Shown here: piece after piece, positions 19,005 through 27,500 of the stretch
How positions within the stretch are numbered: the first letter of the stretch is position 1
How the letters are laid out: every line of letters starts with the position of its first letter
From: Armatimonadetes bacterium CG06_land_8_20_14_3_00_66_21
Lineage (GTDB): Bacteria > Armatimonadota > Abditibacteriia > CG2-30-66-41
NCBI GenBank assembly: GCA_002779825.1
Contig: PEVN01000539.1
Coordinates: 1 to 44,254, forward strand
Reading direction: 5' to 3'
Length of the DNA: 44,254 bases
The notes under the pieces: model-generated
Told to the model about the DNA's origin: nothing
Database searches by the model: none
The model's input: only the letters and a program-made list of their open reading frames with translations
Program-made: the position numbers and the translations under genes

Positions 19005-20246
19005 TCATCCAACCAGGTGAACGAACCTGGCTCCTCCGGCCGAGGCGCAGAAGTGGACCTCCATGCGCGTGGCCGCGTTCGGGTGGGCGGCTCGGTACTG
19101 CGCGGCAAGGGTCTCCCGAATCTGCTCGCGTCGTGACGGGTCGCTGAACCCGATGCACGAGCCGCGGAAGCCGGCACCACTGAACCGCGCACCGAGGACG
19201 CCTTCGCACTGGCATAGAATGGTGTAGAGCGAGGTCAGTTCCGGCGAACCGCATTCGTAGTTCTCGAGGGAGCTGCGGCCGGAGTCGCGGACCAAGTGAC
19301 CAAACGCCTCGAGATCGCCGCGGCGCCAGGCTGCGACCCCGGCAGTCACCCGCTCGCACTCGGAGAAGAAGTGCACCGCGCGTTTGCGCAGTTCCAGCGG
19401 GAGCTTGTCGCGGTGGCGAAGGTATACCTCGCGAGGGACCCCGCGCAGCCTGGCTCGCTGCGGCGCCGGTTCACCGGCGAGCTGCAGCAAGCGCTTCGCG
19501 GCCTCCCCGCACTGGGCGACGCGCTGGTTGTAGTCAGTTCCAGTCAACGCCTGGGTGACGCCTGAGTGGACTATTAGCAGGTCGACGTTTGGCAGGCTCG
19601 CAGCCGGCGGGATCGACTCGACGGTCCGCGCCTGACAGTCCAGGAAAGCCAAATGGCTCCGTTTGGCGAGCAGGATCATGGATTGATCCAGGATGCCATT
19701 CTGCAGGCCGAGGTAGCCGTTCTCGATTCGCTGATCTAGCGAGATGTTGGCGAAGGCGTCAACGTCCAGCGCATTCACCTTCTCCAACGCCAGCAGGTAC
19801 GCGCAGCCCACCGCAGCCGAGGAACTCAGGCCGCCGATGGGCACGCTGCCGCCGATAACGGCATCCATGCCTGTCAGCAACTCGTAGTGCTCTGTGAGAG
19901 CCATCGTCGCGCCGCGGACGTAGTTGCCCCAATCGCCCGCGGTGCCGGCCGGCACCGCGTCGAGGGGGAACTCCACCAGCCCGGGGAAGTCGAGCGAGCG
20001 GACGCGGACGCGCTTCGCTTCGTTTGGGGCGAACGCCAGCAGCACACCGCGGTCGAGGGCCATGCCGGTGGCGAGCCCCAATTGGTGATCCACGTGGGCG
20101 CCCAACGGACACAGGCGATACGGAGCCAGCACGAACTGCAGCTCGCGTGGCTCCGAACCGAACGCCTCGCGGAACACGGCCGTCAAACGCCGCGCCAAGG
20201 CCGCCTGCCACGAACCGGCGCCCCCCTCACACTGCGCCATGCGCAT
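19005..20246 (-). CDS. GHMP sugar kinase, galacturonokinase-like
   Basis: A 413-residue galactokinase-family enzyme that phosphorylates the anomeric carbon of a sugar. The signature is not the galactokinase GRVNLIGEHTDY but APYRLCPLGAHVDHQLG (residues 41-57). As I recall, this matches plant galacturonic acid kinases, suggesting galacturonate or another non-galactose substrate. The ATP loop is GGSVPIGGLSSSAAVG (132-147). NGILDQ provides the catalytic base Asp187. The C-terminal GHMP motif is SGAGFRGSCIGF. It starts at ATG 20246 inside the 3' end of the cupin gene (20-bp overlap), after GAAGGTGG. It is the last of four overlapping genes. Confidence 0.9.
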   Translation of the reverse strand: MRMAQCEGGAGSWQAALARRLTAVFREAFGSEPRELQFVLAPYRLCPLGAHVDHQLGLATGMALDRGVLLAFAPNEAKRVRVRSLDFPGLVEFPLDAVPAGTAGDWGNYVRGATMALTEHYELLTGMDAVIGGSVPIGGLSSSAAVGCAYLLALEKVNALDVDAFANISLDQRIENGYLGLQNGILDQSMILLAKRSHLAFLDCQARTVESIPPAASLPNVDLLIVHSGVTQALTGTDYNQRVAQCGEAAKRLLQLAGEPAPQRARLRGVPREVYLRHRDKLPLELRKRAVHFFSECERVTAGVAAWRRGDLEAFGHLVRDSGRSSLENYECGSPELTSLYTILCQCEGVLGARFSGAGFRGSCIGFSDPSRREQIRETLAAQYRAAHPNAATRMEVHFCASAGGARFVHLVG

Positions 20247-20571
20247 AGACCACCTTCACCGGTTCTTCGCCCGTGCGCCGCGTGGCATGGGTCGTGTTCG
20301 GCGGCACAGAGAGCGCGGTGCCGGGCCTCACTGCGTGTACAACGTCGCCCACACAAACCTCGCCGGTGCCACTGACGACGTAGAGGGCTTCCTGGTCACC
20401 ATGCGTCTGCAGCGGCCCGAACTCCTGCGTATGGTACTCCGCAACACCCAGGCTGAAGCCCGCCGTGGTGGGGAGACCCTCGGTTCCCACCAGGTCTTTG
20501 CTCCAGCGGTCGGGGTGCTGTTCCGGGTTCACGTCGTCTTCATGGATGGGCGAACACACACTTGCGCTCAT
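20227..20571 (-). CDS. Small cupin-domain protein
   Basis: A 114-residue single-domain cupin. The two cupin motifs are visible: motif 1 around THGDQEALYVVSGTGEV and motif 2 around RPGTALSVPPNTTHATR, supplying His and Glu metal ligands. Small cupins of this size next to sugar kinases are often sugar epimerases, isomerases or ligand sensors, but the sequence does not decide. Its ATG overlaps the antitoxin stop by 4 bp (ATGA), and its own 3' end overlaps the kinase start, implying translational coupling. Confidence 0.85.
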   Translation of the reverse strand: MSASVCSPIHEDDVNPEQHPDRWSKDLVGTEGLPTTAGFSLGVAEYHTQEFGPLQTHGDQEALYVVSGTGEVCVGDVVHAVRPGTALSVPPNTTHATRRTGEEPVKVVYAHGAV

Positions 20572-20864
20572 GCTGGGGCAACCTCCACCGACAGCCGCAA
20601 ACCGACTCCCTCAAGGAGGGACCGCAGGCTCGACAGCCGCGGATTGCCTTGGGAGGAGAGCATGCGGTACAGATTCTCGCGGTTGAGCTGAGCCGTGCGA
20701 GCCACCTCGCTCATCCCTCGCGCTTCGGCTACATCGCGCAACGCAAGCAGAAACACCTCGGAGTCCCCCTCATCCAGTGCTGCGCTGAGGTAGTTTGCGG
20801 CTTGCTCAGGATCTGTAAGACGGTCTCGGAGACCCTCCGCGTAGCTAACTGTAAGTGTGCTCAT
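20568..20864 (-). CDS. HTH antitoxin, HI1420/HigA-like addiction module family
   Basis: A 98-residue antitoxin. The N-terminal half (YAEGLRDRLTDPEQAANYLSAALDEGD) and the helix-turn-helix (MSEVARTAQLNRENLYRMLSSQGNPRLSSL) match the 'putative addiction module antidote' family, which neutralises HigB/RelE-like toxins and represses its own promoter. Its ATG overlaps the toxin stop by 4 bp and its stop overlaps the cupin start by 4 bp. Toxin-first order is typical of this family. Confidence 0.9.
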   Translation of the reverse strand: MSTLTVSYAEGLRDRLTDPEQAANYLSAALDEGDSEVFLLALRDVAEARGMSEVARTAQLNRENLYRMLSSQGNPRLSSLRSLLEGVGLRLSVEVAPA

Positions 20865-21196
20865 GGCTTTCTCCGTTGGTAGTCGGCCCAGTAGTCGCGA
20901 GCCTTCTTGAGGTCACGCGCCTGAGTCCCCTTGGCGCCGGTGCACAGAAGAACAACAAGGGTGTTGCCGTCGCGGCCGAAGTAGACGCGGTAGCCCGGGC
21001 CATGGGGTGCCCGCAGCTCGCTCACGCCCTCTCCGACGAGCTTGCAGTCGCCGAAGTTGCCGACGCGAACTCGCCCCAAGCGGGCATCGATCCGAGCAAC
21101 AGCGCCTTTGTCACGCAGCCGCAGAAGCCATCGCCTGAAGGGGACGCGCCCGTCCACCGTGACGTACTCAGCGATCTCGATTCGAGACGCGGCCAC
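20861..21196 (-). CDS. RelE/ParE-superfamily (HigB/HI1419-like) toxin
   Basis: A 111-residue toxin of the phage-derived Gp49/HI1419 type, whose relatives act as ribosome-dependent mRNA interferases. Recognised segments are VPFRRWLLRLRDKGAVARIDARLGRV, CKLVGEGVSELR and PGYRVYFGRDGNTLVVLLCTGAKGTQARDLKKARDY. The start is GTG 21196. No Shine-Dalgarno sequence precedes it, and a possible -10 box lies only a few bases upstream, so leaderless translation is possible. It heads the four-gene overlapping set. Confidence 0.9.
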   Translation of the reverse strand: MAASRIEIAEYVTVDGRVPFRRWLLRLRDKGAVARIDARLGRVRVGNFGDCKLVGEGVSELRAPHGPGYRVYFGRDGNTLVVLLCTGAKGTQARDLKKARDYWADYQRRKP

Positions 21197-21202
21197 GGGA
21201 GG

Positions 21203-21231
21203 ACTGTAGCACAGAAACTACAGAGGCGCAA
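21203..21231 (-). promoter_or_regulatory. Possible promoter of the toxin-antitoxin-cupin-kinase set
   Basis: On the minus strand TTGCGC (21231-21226) and TACAGT (21208-21203) are separated by 17 bp. The -10 box ends 6 nt before the toxin GTG, so transcription would start at or next to the start codon. Match quality is moderate. Confidence 0.35.
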
Positions 21232-21337
21232 TCAGGTCCCGCTCTGCGGTCCAAGGGCACGCCGCGGCATGGCGGTTTGCTCGCGCACGGTGTATCATCC
21301 TCCGCAAACTGCACTTCATCCGACCGGAGGCTGACCG

Positions 21338-22399
21338 ATGTCCAGCAGCTTGTGGCAACCTAACTTCGACCGTGTGTTGACCGTCCTTCGCCGCGAGGGC
21401 GAACCGGATCGCGTGCCGTTCTTCGAGCTATTCCACGACGCCCAGGTCATCGAGGCAATCATGGAGCGACCGATCCCCGGCGACCAGGACGAGTGGCGCA
21501 GATACCGAATCGAGTTCATGACGAAGCTGGGCTACGACTACGTTGTGGGGTGCCACACCTTCGGCTTCCCCGGGAAGGCAGCGCTGTTGGCCGACGACAC
21601 GGCCGACTTGAGCAGAGGCAAGCGCGGGTGGGCCGACGAGCACAGCGGTCCCATCGCCAACTGGGAGGACTTTGAGAAGTACGAATGGCCTCAGGTCACC
21701 GACGCCACCTTCGAGGACCTCCAGGAACTTGCGCCGCTGTTGCCGGACGGGATGAAGGTCACGGCCACGCTGCCGGGCGGGCCCTTCGAGAATCTCTCGC
21801 GGCTGTTCGGTTACGAGCCGCTCTGCTTCGCGCTGATCGAGCAACGCGATCTCGTTCAAGCCGTCATCGACCGGATCTGCGAAGGCGACCTGACCGTGTA
21901 CCGAGGCCTGTGCGAGATGGACCACGTGGGTGCCCTCTGGCTCAACGACGACCTCGGCTTCAAGACGCAGACGATGATCTCCCCCGCCGACCTCCGGCAG
22001 TACGTCTTTCCGTGCTACAAGCGACTCGTCGACTACGCCCACGAGCACGGCAAGCTGGTCATGCTCCACTCCTGCGGCAACCTCCGGGAGGTCATGGACG
22101 ACATCGTTGACTGCGGGCTGGACGCCAAGCACTCCTTCGAGGATGTCATCCAGCCCGTCCCCGACTTCAAGCGACAGCACGGCGGTCGGATCGCCGCGTT
22201 GGGCGGCATCGATGTCGATATGTTGTGCCGCGGCACGGAGGACGAGGTTCGTCGCTATACCCGGAACGTCCTCGAGCAATGTGCGCCGGGTGGCGGTTGG
22301 GCGCTGGGTTCCGGCAGCAGCGTCGCCAACTACATCCCGATCCCCAACTTCCTCGCGATGCTGGACGAAGGGCGGACGGCAGGGGTGTACTCGCACTGA
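21338..22399 (+). CDS. Uroporphyrinogen decarboxylase family protein (MtaA/CmuA-like)
   Basis: A 353-residue UroD-fold protein. The core text MLHSCGNLREVMDDIVDCGLDAKHSFEDVIQP includes His244 and Cys246, the Zn ligands of MtaA-type methyltransferases. DDLGFKTQTMISPADLRQYVFPCYKRLVDYAH is typical of the MtaA-like branch rather than haem-synthesis HemE. Such proteins may move methyl groups to cobalamin or thiols, but many in glycan-degrading bacteria have no known role. GGAGG precedes ATG 21338 by 7 nt. The next gene starts 54 bp downstream on the same strand and is probably co-transcribed. Confidence 0.9.
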   Translation: MSSSLWQPNFDRVLTVLRREGEPDRVPFFELFHDAQVIEAIMERPIPGDQDEWRRYRIEFMTKLGYDYVVGCHTFGFPGKAALLADDTADLSRGKRGWADEHSGPIANWEDFEKYEWPQVTDATFEDLQELAPLLPDGMKVTATLPGGPFENLSRLFGYEPLCFALIEQRDLVQAVIDRICEGDLTVYRGLCEMDHVGALWLNDDLGFKTQTMISPADLRQYVFPCYKRLVDYAHEHGKLVMLHSCGNLREVMDDIVDCGLDAKHSFEDVIQPVPDFKRQHGGRIAALGGIDVDMLCRGTEDEVRRYTRNVLEQCAPGGGWALGSGSSVANYIPIPNFLAMLDEGRTAGVYSH

Positions 22400-22453
22400 C
22401 CGCGCCGCCCTTGGGCCCCGCTGTACGTTGTTCCCAGAGAAGGAGCCGACAAG

Positions 22454-24211
22454 ATGGACGCAACAATCAGCCGCCGCATCTTCCTGGGGGTCAACGCTGC
22501 CGCCGGGGTCGGCATGGCGCTGGCTGCCTCGCAGGCGTCTCACGCCGGCGCAGAGGAGAAAGGGGCCGTCGGGGTAGGCATCGTCGGCGTGGGGGGCAGA
22601 GGCAGTGGGCTGCTGGGGCTCCTGCTGGGGATGGAAGGCGTGGCCGTGCGTGCCGTGTGCGACATCATTCCCGAGCGGGTCGCCAACGCCCAGAAGCGAG
22701 TCATCGCCGCCGGCCAGGCCGAACCGGAGGGGTGCTCGCGAAGCGAGACCGACTTTGAGCGACTGTGCCAGCGGGATGACCTGGACGCAGTAATCACCGC
22801 CACGCCGTGGGAGTGGCACACGCCGGTAGCGGTGTGCGCCATGAAGCACGGGAAGTACGCCGCCTCGGAAGTGCCGTGCGCCCTCACTGTGCAGGAGTGT
22901 TGGGATCTCGTCGACACCTCGGAGCAGACGGGCAAGCCCTTCATGATGCTGGAAAACTGGAGCTTCCGCAGCGACAACCTGGCGGTGCTCAACATGATCC
23001 GCCAGGGGCTCTTCGGCGAGATCGTCCATTGCCATTGTGCCCACTCGCACGATTGCTTGAGTCACTGGTACCACGGGTCGGCCAAAGCTTGGGCGGCGAA
23101 GTACCTGACCACCCACAACTGCGACCTCTACCCGACGCATGACCTCGGCCCCGTGCTGAGCTGGATGGACATCGGCTGCGGCGACTACTTCGACTACATA
23201 ACCTCGACCGCCACCGACTCCTTCGGCCCCAGAGACCACTACACCCGCAACTTCGGCCCGGACCACCCGCTGGCCAAACAGAAGTACACCCAGGGCGACA
23301 TTGTGACCAGCGTCGTGCGCACGAAGAAGGGCAAGACCCTCGTCATCAACTACGACATGCAGTTGCCGCGGCCGTACGACAATCGCTGGATGATTCAGGG
23401 CACGCACGGACTGTATAATGAGCAACGCAACGCGGTGTACATCGACGGCGTCGCCACCGACTGGGACCCCTTTCCGCCGTATCACGAAGCGTACAAACAC
23501 GCCTGGTGGCGCGAGGGATCGTCTGCCGACGGGCATGGCGGAACCGACTGGCTGGAGCTGAAGCTCTTCGTCGAGGCGGTGCGCAACAAGACGCAAACGC
23601 CGTTGGACGTGTACGACTCGGTGACCATGAGCTGCGTGTTCCCGCTCTCTGGCGAGTCAATCGCCAAAGGCAGCGCGCCGGTGCAGGTCCCGGACTTCAC
23701 TCGTGGGAAGTGGGAGACGCGCAAGCCGTATTTCGCACCGGACGACGGCAAGTTCGTCCGCCCCGGCGCAGCGCCTGTCGGCCGCACGGAAGACGGAATG
23801 CTCACGCAGGAGTTCGCCCTCGGACTGCGCACGCCGGAGGTGCAACTGCCCGGCGTCAGCCTCCGCTTCACCGGCGACCCGACGCCACATGCCGGCTGGG
23901 CGGCGGCGGCAGGCCAGCCAAGCCACTGCATGTTCGCCGCTGAGCAGTGGGGCATCGAGATCGGCGTGCCGAAGGGGAGCACAGGCAAAGTCGCCGTCTA
24001 CGCGTATGACCTGGAAGGCGTCCGGAAGCAGACCGTCGTCTTCGAGAACCGCGAGCCGGACAGGCTCGACGACTTCCACAAGGGCGTGTGGGTTGAGCAC
24101 GCGTTCACGGCGGAGGACACCGAGGACGGGCTGTTGCGCCTGACGGTGTCAAAAGCCGGCGACGTGGGGAACTGTGTGTTGTCGAGGCTGAGGGTGGCGG
24201 TTGCGGAGTGA
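22454..24211 (+). CDS. Tat-exported Gfo/Idh/MocA oxidoreductase, GH109-like
   Basis: A 585-residue exported protein. SRRIFLG at the N-terminus, followed by a hydrophobic stretch, is a Tat signal, consistent with folding around NAD before export. The Rossmann motif GIVGVGGRGSGLL begins near residue 40. The usual catalytic EKP is replaced by SEVPCALT, and GHGGTDW is present. Both are seen in the family containing GH109 glycosidases, which use NAD transiently to cleave alpha-N-acetylgalactosamine. After the oxidoreductase body (ending near DFTRGKWE, about residue 420) there is a further 150-residue beta-rich domain of unknown type. Glycosidase activity is inference. Confidence 0.87.
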   Translation: MDATISRRIFLGVNAAAGVGMALAASQASHAGAEEKGAVGVGIVGVGGRGSGLLGLLLGMEGVAVRAVCDIIPERVANAQKRVIAAGQAEPEGCSRSETDFERLCQRDDLDAVITATPWEWHTPVAVCAMKHGKYAASEVPCALTVQECWDLVDTSEQTGKPFMMLENWSFRSDNLAVLNMIRQGLFGEIVHCHCAHSHDCLSHWYHGSAKAWAAKYLTTHNCDLYPTHDLGPVLSWMDIGCGDYFDYITSTATDSFGPRDHYTRNFGPDHPLAKQKYTQGDIVTSVVRTKKGKTLVINYDMQLPRPYDNRWMIQGTHGLYNEQRNAVYIDGVATDWDPFPPYHEAYKHAWWREGSSADGHGGTDWLELKLFVEAVRNKTQTPLDVYDSVTMSCVFPLSGESIAKGSAPVQVPDFTRGKWETRKPYFAPDDGKFVRPGAAPVGRTEDGMLTQEFALGLRTPEVQLPGVSLRFTGDPTPHAGWAAAAGQPSHCMFAAEQWGIEIGVPKGSTGKVAVYAYDLEGVRKQTVVFENREPDRLDDFHKGVWVEHAFTAEDTEDGLLRLTVSKAGDVGNCVLSRLRVAVAE

Positions 24212-24540
24212 CGAGAAGACACGCTTGGGGCGCCCATGCCAGAGAACCTGCTCGTCCGTCTGCAGTACCGCAAGCACCTCCGGATTGCTCGTTGTGTGTG
24301 ACGTGTTCATCCTGGTCCCCAATGCCTCGTTCGGCCTACGAGGGTACTTCGATTACTCAGCCACGCACAGAGTCTCTGCTGTTCGCAGGTCTCCAGACCG
24401 CTCACCCGGCATGACCGCAGGTCTCCAACGTCTATCCACTGGCCTCTGGAGACCTTCGGTCGAACAGGTGTTCCGGTCGGGAGACCGGAACACCGCAGCG
24501 GGAACACAGCGTACACGGCGCGGGGGATGAAGCTCCCCCG
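24212..24540. other. Gene-free convergent spacer with repeated GGTCTCC elements
   Basis: No gene is supported in this 329-bp gap. It holds GCAGGTCTCCAGACCG (24385-24400), a second GCAGGTCTCCAACG (24417-24430) and the inverted form TCTGGAGACC (24445-24454). The first GGTCTCCAGA and the last TCTGGAGACC are perfect 10-bp inverted repeats. A strong hairpin follows at 24468-24493. Confidence 0.7.
24468..24493. terminator. Strong hairpin, possible bidirectional transcription end
   Basis: GTGTTCCGGTC, loop GGGA, GACCGGAACAC: an 11-bp perfect stem between two convergent genes. No T-run follows on either strand, so a classical intrinsic terminator is not shown; it could instead block RNA decay or be a REP-like element. 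Confidence 0.45.
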
Positions 24541-27500
24541 CTACTGCTCTCTCCTCACCCACAACTGCTCCTCCGCAACCACGACCTTTGGCTCGCCCCA
24601 CAGGGCGTGATCGTTGATGGTGTTGTCGGCGGGGCCGCAGTCAACGGTGAGCTTGAGGCGCACCTTCTGACCGGCGAAGGCAGCGAGGTCCGCCGTGGCG
24701 CGTTGCCACTTCCGGTCTCCGTGGTGTTGGCTGAAGACCTCGGTTTCGCGTCCAGCACCGTCGAGAACCTCAACTTTGAACACGACGCCATCGCTGGGAT
24801 CGCCACCATCAGCCATTGCCATGAAGAAGTCCAGCGACGCGGAGGGCTGCTGCGGCAAGTCGATCACGAAGGTGGCGAACACGTAGCCGGCCTTCAGTGG
24901 ACCGTAGGGTGGATGCATGAGAAAGCTGGGGCGCTCGACGCCGTCTGATCGGCCGCCGCCGCGGTTGGCGTCGCCGCTGTACGTTACCTCGCCGCCGAAC
25001 GCCTCGTCACCTCCCCGGGCACGGTAGCCTTTCACGAATGGCAACTTCGAGTCGAGCAGATCGGCGAGGACACGCTTTGCGATCTCGGCGGTCAGCGTCG
25101 CGGTGGCGACTACAGGCCCGCTGGTCGCGGCTACCTCGTAGCTGCCGTCCTGCCACGGAAGCGACAGTTCGAACGGGAGGGATGCCAGGGCTCTCGGCGG
25201 CACCGCAAGCTCGGCGTTGGCCGGCATGCAGGTTCCTTCCGGCGAGATCTTCAGCCGGATCGGCTGGGTCGTCTCCTGCTCCAGGTTGCTGCTCAGGAGC
25301 ACCTTTGCATTGAGCGCTTCACCGCGCTTCAGGTACGAACTCCGCGGAACGTCCAGCGACAGCTCGCAGGCGCCCACGGCAATGAAATCCAACCAGAGCG
25401 TGTCCGTTCCGGACGGGATCCCGAGCCAGAGGTGCCCGCCCTCCTTCGCGTCACTCGGAACTGAACAGGTGAGGGTGTTGCCCTTCACCTCCGCTGCAGC
25501 AGGCCGGCGCTGACCGCCGATCTCCCAGAACGCGTTGCCGGCGACGACCTCGATGCCCTTCGGGAGAGTCGTCCGCACGTCCGCTCCGGAGACGGCCAGC
25601 GTGGTCCCACAGACCATCTCGGGTGGACGGTTGTCCTTTGCAACCGACACCTTGTACTTCAGGGCCGGTTCGGCCCCCGCGAGGATATGGAACATGCCGC
25701 GGCTCCAGCGAGTCGCTGGCGAGGCGACAACCGAACCGTCTTCCGCATAGCCGACGGTCTTGAGCGACCGATTCCCTCCGACCTTCACCAGTGCCGGCGA
25801 AAACGCGAAGTCGGCGCACTTGGTGGTGGGAATCACCCACCAAGCGCCGCGATCCCTCTTGAGGGCCGCGCTGCCTTCCAGCGCAAGCTGCCCAAGGAAG
25901 GCAAACCCGCCACGGCTATCGGCGTAGAACTGGTCCGTGCCCAGGCTGCAGTCCACCCGCTGGCGCGGCCCGGCAGACTCACCCGGTCCCCCTGCCGGGA
26001 CGACGGCTGAGTAGGTGAGCAGCTCGTCGTCCGTCCGCGAGACGACATAGCCCCACGCGGGAAGCTCGAACGGCAGCGACAGCACTGGGGGGGTCCACGG
26101 CTCCGTCTGACCGTTGACCAGCACCTCGGTGCCGTTCTCGTAGACCACGTGCACTCGGTTCGTCGGCCACTCCGGCGACCGCATTGCCGTGGCGGAGTCG
26201 ACCAGCCTCCCGCCCACCTCGTACTCGATCGTCCGCACCGGAACCATCGCGTAGCGCTTCTGCGCTTGCTGCATCATGTAGTAGCACTTCAGGTCGCCCG
26301 GCATGTCCCACTCGCCCAGGAAGCCAATGTGTCCGTATGCCAGTGTTGTCGTCAGGAACTGGTCGAGGTTGCGAGGCGCGCCGCCGAAGAACATACCCGG
26401 GCTGCCCATGCCGGCATCCATCTGCAGCGGGTGCATCTTCAGCAGGTCGAAGTCAACCAGCAGCGGTTCCTGGGGCCGGTTGGGGCAGATGCTCTGGGCG
26501 TAGTTGCCGTCGGTGAGACCCGAGTACCACCAGTGGTTGTTGCCTTCGGAATAGACCGGGCCCTTGTGGGCGGATTTCTCGTTGTAGAGCAGCCGGCCGA
26601 AGCACTCGAACGTGCGGCGGAACGTGCCAGCGCCGGGCACCCGGGCGTCGTAGTCGACGCGCGAGAAGGGACTCACTGCAGTGTGCACGTCGCAGTAGCT
26701 GTGGTTCTCGCCGAACTTCGCCTGAATCTGCGGCGCCAGCTTCGCCTCCATCTCGACGGAGCGCATGGGCTTGGGCGCGTAGCAGCGCATCCAGGCACGC
26801 ATCCAGTCACCGTTGGGTGCCCGGGTGACCCAGTCTTCGTTCCAGTACTTGTTGACTGGAGCGTAGTCGGTGTAGTTGGTGTACAGCCCGACCCGCCAAC
26901 CCCGCGCCTGAACCGCCGCGACGAACTTGCGCAGTGCCTCGTCGCCACCACGTTTGGGCGCGGCCTCCAGCCGGAAGGTGAAGCTCTCGCCAGCGTCCCG
27001 CCACGAATCTTCGTGGTAGCGGATGCTCACCTTCTCGCAGCCGTACTTGCGGTAGCGCGTTGCCTCGTCGATCTCCGCCCGGTGGTCGGCGCCGCTCTTC
27101 ACGCGCCACAGGCGGTCGCCCTGTTCGTCTTTCATCGGTGACGGCGGATTGGGGATGGTCGGCAGCACCTCGTCGAAGTCAGGCGACACGTTGAGGAACA
27201 ACCGCTCGCGGACGGGGTTCCGACTGCCGTCGGTCTTGGGGACGTAGCGCGCGCCGCCGTTGAAGGCCGCCCAATCCGGCCCGACGGTTGCTCCGCCATC
27301 CAGCACAGAAGCGTCCGAGACGTACCAGTCGAACTGGGTGAAGAAGAACAGCCCGTCCGCGTAGAGCGCGCGCGGATCGTTGCCGCCGTAGGTGAGGTAT
27401 GGAATGCGGAACAGCTTCGCGTCGCGCACCGGTTCTGCGCGCCCAAGCGCCACTCGCTCCACCACCGGCTGCTCAACGGCCACGTCGATGACCAGCGACT

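Noticed and set aside
21428-23596. 722-residue minus-strand open frame
   Set aside because: It mirrors the UroD-family and Gfo/Idh genes, both of which have clear family motifs on the plus strand.
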